From Enterobacter chengduensis (GTDB lineage Bacteria; Pseudomonadota; Gammaproteobacteria; Enterobacterales; Enterobacteriaceae): a stretch of 64,000 bases of DNA. A model generated the notes under the pieces. That model was not told the origin of the DNA. It ran no database searches and was given only the letters and a program-made list of their open reading frames with translations. The stretch is from NCBI RefSeq assembly GCF_001984825.2, contig NZ_CP043319.1, positions 1 to 64,000 on the forward strand, in the 5' to 3' direction. The translations under genes and the position numbers were made by a program. Shown here piece after piece: positions 25,388-34,434 of the stretch; the stretch's first letter is position 1; every line of letters starts with the position of its first letter.

Positions 25388-27409
25388 TCACTTTAATGGA
25401 TTACCAAATTCATTTAGGTACAGCTGACCGAATTTATAGGAAGCATAGTCGGTAAGATGTCCCACGTCACGATAGACAGTTACGCCATCAATATTTGTAA
25501 TGCATTTACCACTAATGCACTGTATTGATTTAGGATCAATAAAGGTCAGCGTTGGGAACTCAGCCTTCATTTTACTCATCAGTTGCGTGACTTTTTCCCC
25601 GTTGGTATTTGCCGGGTTTTGCATATCACATTCATTGATGTCAAATGGGCGTCGATGAATAACATGCTGATTTATACAGTTTTGATAGTTGCGTGGCATG
25701 TTCGCAATGGTGAACATGATTATTGGCTTTGAACCAGAATCTATGATAGTACGTATGGCTGTACGTAACGCCATTTCGTATCGACTGGCTGAGAGTGCCT
25801 CACTTCGCTCATCCTCATCTTTAGTGATTAACTGGGCAGAAAAATAATTTGACCACACATGCCCTAAAATAACATAGTCATAGTGATTTGATTTTATATT
25901 ATCATAATATTTCTCAGCGTTATCATGACATTCTTCATATTTGACGCCTTTATATTTCCACCAGTCATACTGATAAATTCCCGGTAATGCCAGGCACGAA
26001 GACGTGGTGAGGGAGTACATTTTTATGCCAGCATTCTTAGCCAAGACATCATAAAAACCCCAGAAATGGTTAGCATTTGAATCGCCAATCAGAAAGGCTT
26101 TCTTCGAACCTTCATGGTCGCCGAACTGACAGTCCGTAAGGTCCTGGCTTCCACTAAGGCAGCCATCCCTCGATGCGGCATTCTCGGAAGCGGAATTCAA
26201 CAGCTGTAACGAGTGATTGTATTCATCGCTGAAGCGCTGTGGCAAACCATTCGTTTTCACGGTTAATGTGTAAAGGCCCGTGCAGACCGTAAGGGGGAGC
26301 AATACAAGCAGGATCATACTCTTTGCAAATGACAGCTTAACCCGGCGGAAGCGCTCTTCAATACCGTGATAGGTAAGCACTGCCAGTCCTGCAGTTATCA
26401 CCAGCGCAATGCACAGTGTCTTGCCGGACAGAGTGATCTCAAGATAATTGAACGCTGCAAATATGGGCCAGTGCCAGAGGTACAGAGAATAAGAAATTTT
26501 ACCTGTGTAGTTTATCGGTGCTAATTGTAAAGTTCGATTTACGAATGTGTTCTGGTTTATCAGTAATATTGCTGAGGCAAGGCAAACAAGCAGTGTCCAG
26601 CTATTTGGATATGCCTCAACTGGTATGCTTAAACCTGAAGTACAGATAAGTACAGCGATAGCTACTACTGCCAGAGGATTAGTTATCCATCTGTTGGTTA
26701 TCTGAATTCTGTCCTTTAATAAAGCTACGCTTCCACCAATCAGAAACTCAAAAGCGCGCATATTTAATGAGTAGTAATGCTGACTGGACGAGTACAGGCT
26801 GATAAGAATAACAATTATTGTTGCAGTTAAGGTAAGTAACAACCAGCCATAAAGGAACGGTTTATACGCAAATTTTCTTTTAAATTTACTGACAAGCAGT
26901 GTCAAAATGGTCGCGAAAAGCGCAAAGAAAAAATACCACTGCCATTCAATTGCTAAAGACCATGTATGCAAAAGCAGGAAGTAATCAGAGTCAGGAGATG
27001 CGTATGCTGCACTAAGCTTATCAAAATACTGGTTTGATAAGAAAAGAGTGGTGTATTTGGCACTTTTTGCGAATGCGGTGTAATCGTCAGGAATGTAGCA
27101 GTATGTCGCTACAATGATGGCGCCGAGAATTGTCACCAGCAGTGCAGGCTGCAATCGCCATAATCTGCCTTTTATAAAATTAGTTAGTGAGAATGTTCCT
27201 CTTTCAATTTCACTGATGACTTTTCCGGTAATCAGGAATCCTGATATGGTGAAAAATATATCAACACCAATAAAGCCCGAAGGGAAGTACGATAATCCTG
27301 CATGGAATAATATAACAAGCAGGACAGCGGCAGCGCGGAGACCGTCTATGTCTTGCCGGTAATTTTGTACTGCATAGCTTTTAGTATGATTATCTAAAAC
27401 TAAATCCAT
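25388..27409 (-). CDS. O-antigen/polysaccharide acyltransferase (OafA type, SGNH tail)
   Basis: The 673-aa membrane protein has an N-terminal acyltransferase-3 domain with the YRQDIDGLRAAAVLLVILFHAG signature, GVDIFFTISGFLI, and about ten membrane segments to about residue 380. The C-terminal part is a periplasmic SGNH hydrolase-like domain with LIGDSNANH (Ser block) and a late DVGHLTDYAS (Asp/His) block. Such proteins transfer acetyl groups from the cytoplasm onto lipopolysaccharide or other glycans. The gene is AT-rich compared with its surroundings and stands alone, suggesting separate acquisition. Carriage could alter phage receptors or serotype. Confidence 0.9.
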   Translation of the reverse strand: MDLVLDNHTKSYAVQNYRQDIDGLRAAAVLLVILFHAGLSYFPSGFIGVDIFFTISGFLITGKVISEIERGTFSLTNFIKGRLWRLQPALLVTILGAIIVATYCYIPDDYTAFAKSAKYTTLFLSNQYFDKLSAAYASPDSDYFLLLHTWSLAIEWQWYFFFALFATILTLLVSKFKRKFAYKPFLYGWLLLTLTATIIVILISLYSSSQHYYSLNMRAFEFLIGGSVALLKDRIQITNRWITNPLAVVAIAVLICTSGLSIPVEAYPNSWTLLVCLASAILLINQNTFVNRTLQLAPINYTGKISYSLYLWHWPIFAAFNYLEITLSGKTLCIALVITAGLAVLTYHGIEERFRRVKLSFAKSMILLVLLPLTVCTGLYTLTVKTNGLPQRFSDEYNHSLQLLNSASENAASRDGCLSGSQDLTDCQFGDHEGSKKAFLIGDSNANHFWGFYDVLAKNAGIKMYSLTTSSCLALPGIYQYDWWKYKGVKYEECHDNAEKYYDNIKSNHYDYVILGHVWSNYFSAQLITKDEDERSEALSASRYEMALRTAIRTIIDSGSKPIIMFTIANMPRNYQNCINQHVIHRRPFDINECDMQNPANTNGEKVTQLMSKMKAEFPTLTFIDPKSIQCISGKCITNIDGVTVYRDVGHLTDYASYKFGQLYLNEFGNPLK

Positions 27410-27574
27410 TTTATAATGGCACCTTACATTTACATATTTATGGTTATTAAGATTGTGGTCAGTCTATCGGGAAGCAGAGCACGCAATATTTCCCTGATAT
27501 CTTATGATATCGTTTCTCAGCTACGTATACCAAAAATAAGTCGTGAGTGTTTGTCTTACGTCTTGCCTGGATGC

Positions 27575-28228
27575 TTATTTACATACGTCGTTAACAAGTA
27601 ACTGAGTGGCATAGCTGATATTGAGGCCAGTCATATTCGTGTTGAGCGCATTTATCATGTCTGCACTGGTATAAATGACGCTGCCCTTCAGGATTCCCTG
27701 GTAACCTTTTGACGTCACCACAACAAGCTGTTCCGGGGTACAGAGCGCCTCCCTTCCTGCATACAGATCTGAATCGACGGCACGCAGGTACACCGGAGAG
27801 GCGGCCACCACAAACCGATCGTCAGGCCTCGACTGCATCAGCGTCCTCAGGGAAGCATACCGTCGTTCAGCAGGCGGGCAAGCTGTCAGGCTTTCCCATA
27901 GTCTGCTGTGACTAAACGGCATCGAGGAGAACGTTGCCTCATAAGGGACCACCGGGTCTGATACGTGCAGCAGCCCCAGACCCGCTGAAATCACCCACAG
28001 CTCTGCGCCGGTACGTTTTGCAGCCGCAGCAGCCCTGCTCCAGTGCTGGCCCGTATACAGTTCACCTGCTGTTATGGCAGCGCCGTCGTTCCGCGCCCTG
28101 GCCAGCCTTTCCAGCCAGACTTCATAAGCATTTCCGGCGTCGTGTTCATATGGAAAGACGGTTTGACCGGCTGTTATGGTTTTGCGGCGCGTGCAGGTGA
28201 CGATGAGATTGACGTTGCCTGTGCTCAT
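27575..28228 (-). CDS. Uncharacterised protein, DUF6884-like
   Basis: The 217-aa protein begins with the LIVTCTRRKT motif and continues AGELYTGQHWSRA, ELWVISAGLGLL and VVPYEATFSS. Proteins with this pattern occur near nucleic-acid modification and defence genes, and I associate it weakly with DUF6884. It is the last gene of a three-gene minus-strand operon; its start overlaps the stop of the previous gene by 4 bp, implying translational coupling. Function is unknown. Confidence 0.6.
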   Translation of the reverse strand: MSTGNVNLIVTCTRRKTITAGQTVFPYEHDAGNAYEVWLERLARARNDGAAITAGELYTGQHWSRAAAAAKRTGAELWVISAGLGLLHVSDPVVPYEATFSSMPFSHSRLWESLTACPPAERRYASLRTLMQSRPDDRFVVAASPVYLRAVDSDLYAGREALCTPEQLVVVTSKGYQGILKGSVIYTSADMINALNTNMTGLNISYATQLLVNDVCK

Positions 28229-29445
28229 GACGGCATCCCCGCGCTGTCATCGTTCCAGACGATAACCGTGGCCAGATGGTCCGCCACCTCCTGCCCCGTG
28301 TAACCGGCCAGGATCGTCAGCGCCCTGGAGCCTGCGTCACGGGAGAGCGGACTCCGGAACCCGAATCCGTCCGTCATCAGGAGCCACTGCAGACGGTCAG
28401 TCCAGCGCTCGCCGGGTTTACGGACCGGCGAAAACACAATCTCCGTCAGTTGTTCGCGGTTGCAGTACAGCTGTCGCCGTTCCAGCTCATCCAGCAGGCT
28501 GTTCAGTTCGCGCCGGTCAGCGTCTTCCTGACTCATCTGAGCCCAGCGGATGCGGTGCAGCCGCAGCTCCTGTGCCTGTCCCGACGTGAATCCGGCCCTG
28601 GCCAGCAGGGTGTCCAGAGCGGCGCCGGAATCTTCTTCATACCCGGCAGCCGTGAGCGGGAACGCCTCCGGGCTTTCGCGCAGAACGTGCAGCAGCCGCG
28701 CCGGTGCCGGCAGCGACCGGAGGGCTTCCTCAGGGCTCACCACGGCAAGGCGAATATCCTCAGTCAGACCGGTGATCCCCTGTGCCTGAAGCGCGACGTC
28801 CAGCTGGCGGTACCAGGTGCCGGTCAGGTCTTCCGGCTCGGTACCGATCAGCGTGCCCGCCTCCGGCGTGGTGCTCTCATTGATCTGCATCCGGACCGCA
28901 ATACCCGCCCCGTGGCAGGCCTGGAGCCACTGCGCCACCTGAAGGGGATCGCCCGTCATACGCGTCACCTGCCCGGCCGTGTTCCACAGCTGGAGACAGG
29001 TGGTCCCGTCGAGGCGGATGACGTAGTCGCCCCGGCACGCCAGGTGCCAGATGCCGTCCAGCTCCACCGGCCGGTCGTGAGCCTCGTCTGCCTGGCCGGG
29101 CGGGATCAGGGGCAGAACCCGGACCGTTGTCGCGCGCTGCTCCGCCAGGACGCGCGCCTGTTCGTCAGCGAGAAGCGGGGCGGCCAGCGCACGGCCGGCG
29201 TCCGTCAGCTCGACGGCCAGCTGCAGGTTCGGGGCTCGCAGGGTGCGCAGCCAGCCCGCAGCTTCCATGCGCCGGCAGGAGGCGCGGAGATTCGGCCCGT
29301 ACACCGGGGCGTCCCCGCCCTGCTCCAGCACCCGCTCAATATCCCGCGTGGCCACCGGTCCCGGACGTTTCGCACCGAGGGCGGCCAGCACAATCAGCAC
29401 CCGCCGCTGTAGCGGCGATGGGCGGCGGTGTTTCTCAGCGGCCAT
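28225..29445 (-). CDS. Uncharacterised protein with N-terminal winged-helix
   Basis: The 406-aa protein starts with a predicted winged-helix region (residues 8-75; RRVLIVLAALGA, ATRDIERVLEQ and LRASCRRMEAAGWLRTL) followed by a long mixed region with no motif that I recognise. It overlaps its downstream partner by 4 bp and the upstream small gene by 11 bp. It is GC-rich. It could be the DNA-binding or regulatory component of the operon. The 378-aa open frame on the opposite strand is a GC-rich shadow. Confidence 0.65.
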   Translation of the reverse strand: MAAEKHRRPSPLQRRVLIVLAALGAKRPGPVATRDIERVLEQGGDAPVYGPNLRASCRRMEAAGWLRTLRAPNLQLAVELTDAGRALAAPLLADEQARVLAEQRATTVRVLPLIPPGQADEAHDRPVELDGIWHLACRGDYVIRLDGTTCLQLWNTAGQVTRMTGDPLQVAQWLQACHGAGIAVRMQINESTTPEAGTLIGTEPEDLTGTWYRQLDVALQAQGITGLTEDIRLAVVSPEEALRSLPAPARLLHVLRESPEAFPLTAAGYEEDSGAALDTLLARAGFTSGQAQELRLHRIRWAQMSQEDADRRELNSLLDELERRQLYCNREQLTEIVFSPVRKPGERWTDRLQWLLMTDGFGFRSPLSRDAGSRALTILAGYTGQEVADHLATVIVWNDDSAGMPS

Positions 29446-29719
29446 CGGCAGGCGGCTCCTGGTTTTCGAGGATCAGTCCGGCCAGAAGCCGAAGCTGTCT
29501 GCGATCCTCCTCACAGTCGCGCCCCGGCGCCCTCATTGATAATGCCAGTGAATACCAGAGCGCAATGGCGCCGCTGCAACTCCCCCTGTCAAAGGCAGCC
29601 GTGGTGGAAGAGTCATCCCGGGAAGAACTGCTGTGCCGGCTGAGCACGCGAAGGATGCTTTTGATTTCGTCAAGCAATTCGTCATAGGTGAGATTCAGTG
29701 TCGGCCCGGTACTGGACAT
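29435..29719 (-). CDS. Small protein heading the three-gene operon
   Basis: The 94-aa protein is mostly helical (YDELLDEIKSILRVLSRH, then serine-rich, then EEDRRQLRLLAGLILEN). No family is recognised. A GGAGC box precedes the ATG at 29719. It is first in the operon and overlaps the winged-helix gene by 11 bp. It may be a small partner or antidote of the larger proteins; this is inference. Confidence 0.6.
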   Translation of the reverse strand: MSSTGPTLNLTYDELLDEIKSILRVLSRHSSSSRDDSSTTAAFDRGSCSGAIALWYSLALSMRAPGRDCEEDRRQLRLLAGLILENQEPPADGR

Positions 29720-30034
29720 GCTGCGCTCCTGGAATAATGAGTAACAGATTGCGATAAAATCATATCACGTATGATTCATTTGATATTAAGTTAATATCAT
29801 ATCAGAAGTGATTTCATGAATAATGATAAATATCACACTTAGTATGATTTTATGTGAGTGATTCAATTATCATATCCTTTGCGTGTTTCCCGCCGCGCAG
29901 ATCCGGTTTCTGGCTAAATCGGATAACAGGGAGACGAACTTTGCACGAAGGGCATCGGGTGACATTTTCCAGAGAAAAAAAGGTCACTACCGCTTATTAT
30001 TCATAAAATTTCTTATGGAACACGCAGAATATCT
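29720..30034. promoter_or_regulatory. AT-rich divergent intergenic region with dyads
   Basis: The 315-bp spacer separates the three-gene operon (minus) from the 1039-aa gene (plus). From 29755 to 29875 it is strongly AT-rich and contains repeated ATATCA/TGATAT elements (for example ATATCATATCAGAAG and GATAAATATCACACTT) that read as overlapping dyads. It probably holds both promoters and an operator. No gene is evident. Confidence 0.5.
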
Positions 30035-33000
30035 ATGTTTGGAAAACTTCTAAAAAGTCTCTCATGGCAGGTGAGAGCTGAACTCCGACGGAGCCTGAAG
30101 TCGAACCGGGATTACAAAAAACTACGCTGGAACCCGGTGGAGAGAATACTTGTTTCCTGCTCCACCCATTACGTCCGGGCTATGCTAATTCTATGGTCCG
30201 CAGCCTTCGGGGCTGTTGGCGTGGTCGAATATTTTCGCCCTGTATTGCAACCTTTCGCTGTGCAGCATTTTAAGGGCATTACCAAGCTTTCAGACTGGAT
30301 GTCTAATTTACTGGGTAGCCAGTTGACTATAATCGGTATTGTTTTTCCGCTGGTTGTGGGGCTTATAAGTGTTTTGTTTCAAAAGAAATCAGCAAGGATC
30401 CATATTCAGTCCGCGTATCAACTTCATTCCGGATATATGTTTGCGGGCCTGAGTGGTCTTTTACTGGCTGCATTTATCGTGTTGGGCGGTATGACGTTAT
30501 CTATAGGTGACGGATATCTTAATACTTCTTTCGCCGTAACAGCTTTTGTGTGGATGCTTTTCAATATTACTCTGTCTATCTGGTTCTTCGTCTCGAGTCT
30601 GAATGTCCTGGATGAGAGCAAGCGCGATCGACTAATGAATAAGTTTTTTTTGTCTCAGATAGTGGATGACTATATTCAAAAAGCATATATTCTTGCTTGG
30701 CTCCGATATCCGGGGGTAAATATAGGTGAGGATTACCTCGGTAATATTAAAATACTGCCTTACTCAATCTCAGAGAAAGACGACATGCTTCATGTCAAAT
30801 CTAATATCAGTAAAGGTGATGTTGTTATAGATATTTATATAAGGCCACTTTTATTTCTGCTAAGAAGGCTAGAGGCGGTAGATGGGCAGGATGCGGAAAT
30901 TATCATTTTGCCCTCCTTTGGTGTTCGTTCTGGTGAACTAACTTTATTGTCATCGAGAAATGTCAAGCCTGTTTCAGGATTGTGGCGGTGGTTATTTAGC
31001 CGTTGTATTGTAACAGGGCGCCCTAAGAACAAAAGGGATCTGGATGATATTACTTTTGATTTCTTTGGTGAGGCTTACGATGCGCTTAACGATAAAAATA
31101 TTAGCGTCTTCAGAACAGGGATTGAACGATTAACAGATACCTATACCTCTATCAAAAGAAGTTATAACTACGGGGTTGATAAAAATTATCTGGATGAAGT
31201 AAAAGAATCAGGTTTTAGCCATACTTTCAGCGATTCATTCCATTATGAATTGAGAAAGTTTTTTCGTGAATCCGTAAAATCAACGGAATATTCAGGCGAA
31301 TATTTCCGTGAATCGATGGCCATTCCATTGCATGTGTACAGAAAAACACAGAGCACTCATTTTACCGATTTCAGACAATTTTTACTCTCGCTTTTCAGAG
31401 TATGGCATGTGTTAAACGAGTGGAAAGCAGGACAGGGTGTCACCCTCTCGGCCAGCCAGGAGCAAACTCATCAAGAACTTGTACGCCATTTTATTGGCCT
31501 GTGGGAGGGCTGGAGTATGAGCTCGATCATTGGCAAACCAGGGAGCGAAGATTCTACTGGGCGCCTGATGTATCATCTGCATAACACCGCCAGGCTGCTT
31601 ATTCCGTCAGTGGTTGCAGATAATGCTTCTTCCGTACGATATGCTCACGACGTTCTCTGTCTCTGGTTTAACCAGAGCCGGTTTCCACGGCACTGGGAGG
31701 AAGAGTACCACTGGCACAGTTTCTTCCTGACTCCGGATTATCTGTCTCTGGATGAAACAGACTCGCAGTGGGCAATGTTACTCAGGGGGCGTCCATATAA
31801 AAAAGATGCGGCCTTATCCATTATGTTTGCAAATGCCTTGTCTGATTTACGCCTGTTAATGGCAGGTTATCTCATTGCGCATTTTGAACCCCAAGAAAAG
31901 ATAGATTTAGCTGATCTTGTTAACCATATCATTACGTCTGAATTATATGAAGAAAGAGACACTCATGATACGCTGACACCTGCGTTCAGACGTTCTGTCG
32001 ATATCATTGATATGATACTGAGAATTGAGCACTGTAATCTTCATGCGAATACAAACTGGTACAGCGGGCTATCAGAAACCATTGAGGTTATGAACTCATA
32101 TAATGAAAGGCCTTACATTCCGGGGCGTACGTATACAGGAGTACATGAGGATTTAGGGAGCCTCTACGGAGCATTTTCCTTGCTGGCTATAAAGCTCGCC
32201 AGACCTGCTGAGCAGGTTACGCAGCGTGCTAATGACGCCCTTGCGGGAGGGTTGTTTTCCTATTTCAGTAAAGTGAGAATAATTTCTGTTCTTGAACGGC
32301 TGAAACGTGATCCTTCAGTCCCTTATGAAGGCTATATCATTTCAGACGCGGATTATGCAACGAACGTGGTTTTCTTTAATGACGTTCTGGATAAATACAT
32401 TGAGGTCTTCAGTCGCAGCAAAGTGGCAGATATCGTTGCTGCCGAAGTAGATCTTGAACGTCTCAGGAATACCGACACTCGTCTGACAAAAGAACTTCCT
32501 GGGGTATTGTCTGAAGATACTCTGCTTAACTACTTCACTTTTTCTCAAAATTCAGAATGCGATCGCAACTGGCTGGTGAGATACATTCCTGTGAGTGTTC
32601 CCAAAGATTATGTTGCCAGAGAACTTAATAGTAATTTCTACGGAGATTTTCCGTCTGTATCAGATGTTAGGACAAATATTTACCACAGACTGCATAATTT
32701 ACTGTGGCAATCACAGGCTAAATTAACGATGAAGGTCAAAAACCTCGAAACACTGTTAATGAAAGTCGCGCAACGGTCCGCCGATCAGCAGTATTACATA
32801 CTGGTGAGCTATGGTTCCCGCTTTAGCGAAGAACTGAGGGAACTGGTTTATCAGCCGGAAAGGCATGACGCGTTTAGCATACAGGTTGATGTTTCAGCCA
32901 GAGGTAGCCGCACTCTGCCCTTCAGGATCAATAACTGTCTTATTTACCTTGTCCTCAATTCCGAACAGGAATTTTCGGTTATGGTCAGCGCGGAATCCTT

Positions 33001-33154
33001 CGGTGAACTCAGGCTGTTCAGGTACCCGGATGGAACCCTTTTTAACACCTTCTACAGCAGTAGTGACAATCCACTTGAAGGCGTGATGACAACGCTCTGG
33101 GAAATGGAGATGGAAATCACTGGTCCACTGGTGGCCCGGTTTGAACATCGCTGA
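30035..33154 (+). CDS. Large membrane protein of unknown function (1039 aa)
   Basis: Residues 1-45 are basic and amphipathic. Four membrane segments follow between about 48 and 190 (MLILWSAAFGAVGVVEYF, LTIIGIVFPLVVGLISVLF, GLSGLLLAAFIVLGGMT, AFVWMLFNITLSIWFFV). The remaining 840 residues appear soluble, with a likely helical-repeat middle and a beta-rich C-terminus. I recognise no family. The gene is moderately AT-rich, is flanked by non-coding DNA on both sides and has its own terminator-like hairpin, suggesting a self-contained accessory gene. A membrane-anchored sensor/effector is one possibility; nothing in the sequence proves it. Confidence 0.75.
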   Translation: MFGKLLKSLSWQVRAELRRSLKSNRDYKKLRWNPVERILVSCSTHYVRAMLILWSAAFGAVGVVEYFRPVLQPFAVQHFKGITKLSDWMSNLLGSQLTIIGIVFPLVVGLISVLFQKKSARIHIQSAYQLHSGYMFAGLSGLLLAAFIVLGGMTLSIGDGYLNTSFAVTAFVWMLFNITLSIWFFVSSLNVLDESKRDRLMNKFFLSQIVDDYIQKAYILAWLRYPGVNIGEDYLGNIKILPYSISEKDDMLHVKSNISKGDVVIDIYIRPLLFLLRRLEAVDGQDAEIIILPSFGVRSGELTLLSSRNVKPVSGLWRWLFSRCIVTGRPKNKRDLDDITFDFFGEAYDALNDKNISVFRTGIERLTDTYTSIKRSYNYGVDKNYLDEVKESGFSHTFSDSFHYELRKFFRESVKSTEYSGEYFRESMAIPLHVYRKTQSTHFTDFRQFLLSLFRVWHVLNEWKAGQGVTLSASQEQTHQELVRHFIGLWEGWSMSSIIGKPGSEDSTGRLMYHLHNTARLLIPSVVADNASSVRYAHDVLCLWFNQSRFPRHWEEEYHWHSFFLTPDYLSLDETDSQWAMLLRGRPYKKDAALSIMFANALSDLRLLMAGYLIAHFEPQEKIDLADLVNHIITSELYEERDTHDTLTPAFRRSVDIIDMILRIEHCNLHANTNWYSGLSETIEVMNSYNERPYIPGRTYTGVHEDLGSLYGAFSLLAIKLARPAEQVTQRANDALAGGLFSYFSKVRIISVLERLKRDPSVPYEGYIISDADYATNVVFFNDVLDKYIEVFSRSKVADIVAAEVDLERLRNTDTRLTKELPGVLSEDTLLNYFTFSQNSECDRNWLVRYIPVSVPKDYVARELNSNFYGDFPSVSDVRTNIYHRLHNLLWQSQAKLTMKVKNLETLLMKVAQRSADQQYYILVSYGSRFSEELRELVYQPERHDAFSIQVDVSARGSRTLPFRINNCLIYLVLNSEQEFSVMVSAESFGELRLFRYPDGTLFNTFYSSSDNPLEGVMTTLWEMEMEITGPLVARFEHR

Positions 33155-33566
33155 GCAAAATTAAGGTGACCCCGGATGGGGTCGCTGTTAAATTGCTTTG
33201 TTGTTAATAATTAATTCAAATTGCGATACTTATAGCAATAATCTACTCATAACAACAATTCACTGTTTTTTGTGCTTATTCTGCAATAATCGTTCTCTTC
33301 CACTCCTGAGATCCGAAAAAAGGTTGTTCCGGATCTTACGGAAACGCCCCGGCGCGCAGCGGCACGAAAATACAAGATATGCCACTCCGTCAGCTGCTTT
33401 TTCTTCTATATATTGTGTTATCTCCCCTCACCTGTACCCGATAAGAAGGGGCCGAAAAGAGCGCTTCGCTTATTCTCTGACCGTGTTACACTTCCGGTAA
33501 GTTGCGGATAGCCAGAAAATCGGATCTGACCGGAACGGCCATCCGGTAATTTAATGGAGTGGTTAT
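33155..33566. other. Gene-free stretch
   Basis: A GC hairpin (GTGACCCCGGATGGGGTCGC, 33166-33185) follows the 1039-aa gene but lacks a T-run. A second dyad (GATCCG/CGGATC) occurs near 33310-33336. I see no gene in this stretch. Confidence 0.5.
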
Positions 33567-33680
33567 ATGGCTGCTTATTATTATTCTGGTGATATTCACG
33601 ACAGGAAAAATAAGCAGGGGAATATTCAGGTGAGTGACTGCACAGGTGATTATCCTTCGCGTCATCATTACTCTGAGTGA
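33567..33680 (+). CDS. Possible small protein (37 aa)
   Basis: ATG 33567 has GGAG seven bases upstream and opens a 37-codon frame to TGA 33680. The product (MAAYYYSGDIHDRKNKQ start) is hydrophilic with a tyrosine-rich N-terminus. No family is recognised. It is followed 33 bp later by the next small gene, so it may lead that group. Confidence 0.35.
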   Translation: MAAYYYSGDIHDRKNKQGNIQVSDCTGDYPSRHHYSE

Positions 33681-33713
33681 CTATTGAACCAGATACTATT
33701 TTTGAGGCGAGGT

Positions 33714-34028
33714 ATGGGGAAACCAACATTTAGATCATTTTACGATGTGGTCCGGGAGCTTGAGGATGTATATGGCCATCAAGAGCTGTGGCTTTACTCT
33801 GGCCTTAATGAGGACTGCCCAGTCGAGACAGCCCGCCGGCGTCAGGAATGGCGATCTCCAAAAATTCTCAAACGAAACGGCAGAATGGTGGCAGAACAAT
33901 CAGGCCAGCCTGATTTCTGGGTGCTCACCGGTGATTACCATCTGCCGCAGTATGAACACAGCTGTCCGCCGTGGAAAGCCTGCCTCATCGATAAGATTTT
34001 TAAAACGAATGGTTTACTGTTCTGGTGA
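33714..34028 (+). CDS. Hypothetical protein (104 aa)
   Basis: Starts MGKPTFRSFYDVVREL at ATG 33714 with GAGGCGAGGT immediately upstream. The product is soluble, rich in Trp and charged residues (SPKILKRNGRMVAEQ, DFWVLTGDYHLPQYE). No known domain. It precedes two further small genes in the same direction with gaps of about 30-50 bp, the usual order of plasmid maintenance cargo. Confidence 0.55.
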   Translation: MGKPTFRSFYDVVRELEDVYGHQELWLYSGLNEDCPVETARRRQEWRSPKILKRNGRMVAEQSGQPDFWVLTGDYHLPQYEHSCPPWKACLIDKIFKTNGLLFW

Positions 34029-34074
34029 TGGCTTCACAAGGCTTGCAGGCGGAATTCTCAGTTAAGGAAGGATT

Positions 34075-34404
34075 ATGTGTGATTTATGCAGGGCGGACGG
34101 GAATTACTTCCATACGCCGGAATGCGTGTATGACCAGCTGGTCAGCGAGTACCCCGTGATGTGGCTGCGGGACTCGACCCGGATCGGCGCCTGCTACACC
34201 CTCCGCGAACTGCTGTCGCCGGAAGGGATGGTGCTGGCCATACAGAACGCACCTCCCGTGACGGGATGGCGGCTGCGCATGCGGTATAACGAGGCCATAG
34301 ATGAAGAGATCGACCCGCAGCGCGGGGACTGTACCGAGCTGGCCTCCAGGGCTGACGCCCTGCTGGCCTTTGAGCCGTTCCGTGAAGACGCTGCGTCAGT
34401 ATGA
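34075..34404 (+). CDS. Hypothetical protein with N-terminal cysteines (109 aa)
   Basis: A strong TAAGGAAGGATT site precedes the ATG. The product begins MCDLCRADGNYFHTPEC, with three cysteines and a histidine that could bind zinc, and ends in an acidic region. Family unknown. It lies between two other small hypothetical genes in the same direction. Confidence 0.6.
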   Translation: MCDLCRADGNYFHTPECVYDQLVSEYPVMWLRDSTRIGACYTLRELLSPEGMVLAIQNAPPVTGWRLRMRYNEAIDEEIDPQRGDCTELASRADALLAFEPFREDAASV

Positions 34405-34434
34405 CCGGCGGGATTTTTCAGTAAGGGAGCAAAT

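Noticed and set aside
28276..29412. A 378-aa open frame on the plus strand
   Set aside because: It lies opposite the 406-aa operon gene in GC-rich DNA, has low-complexity basic composition and no domain; it is a shadow frame.
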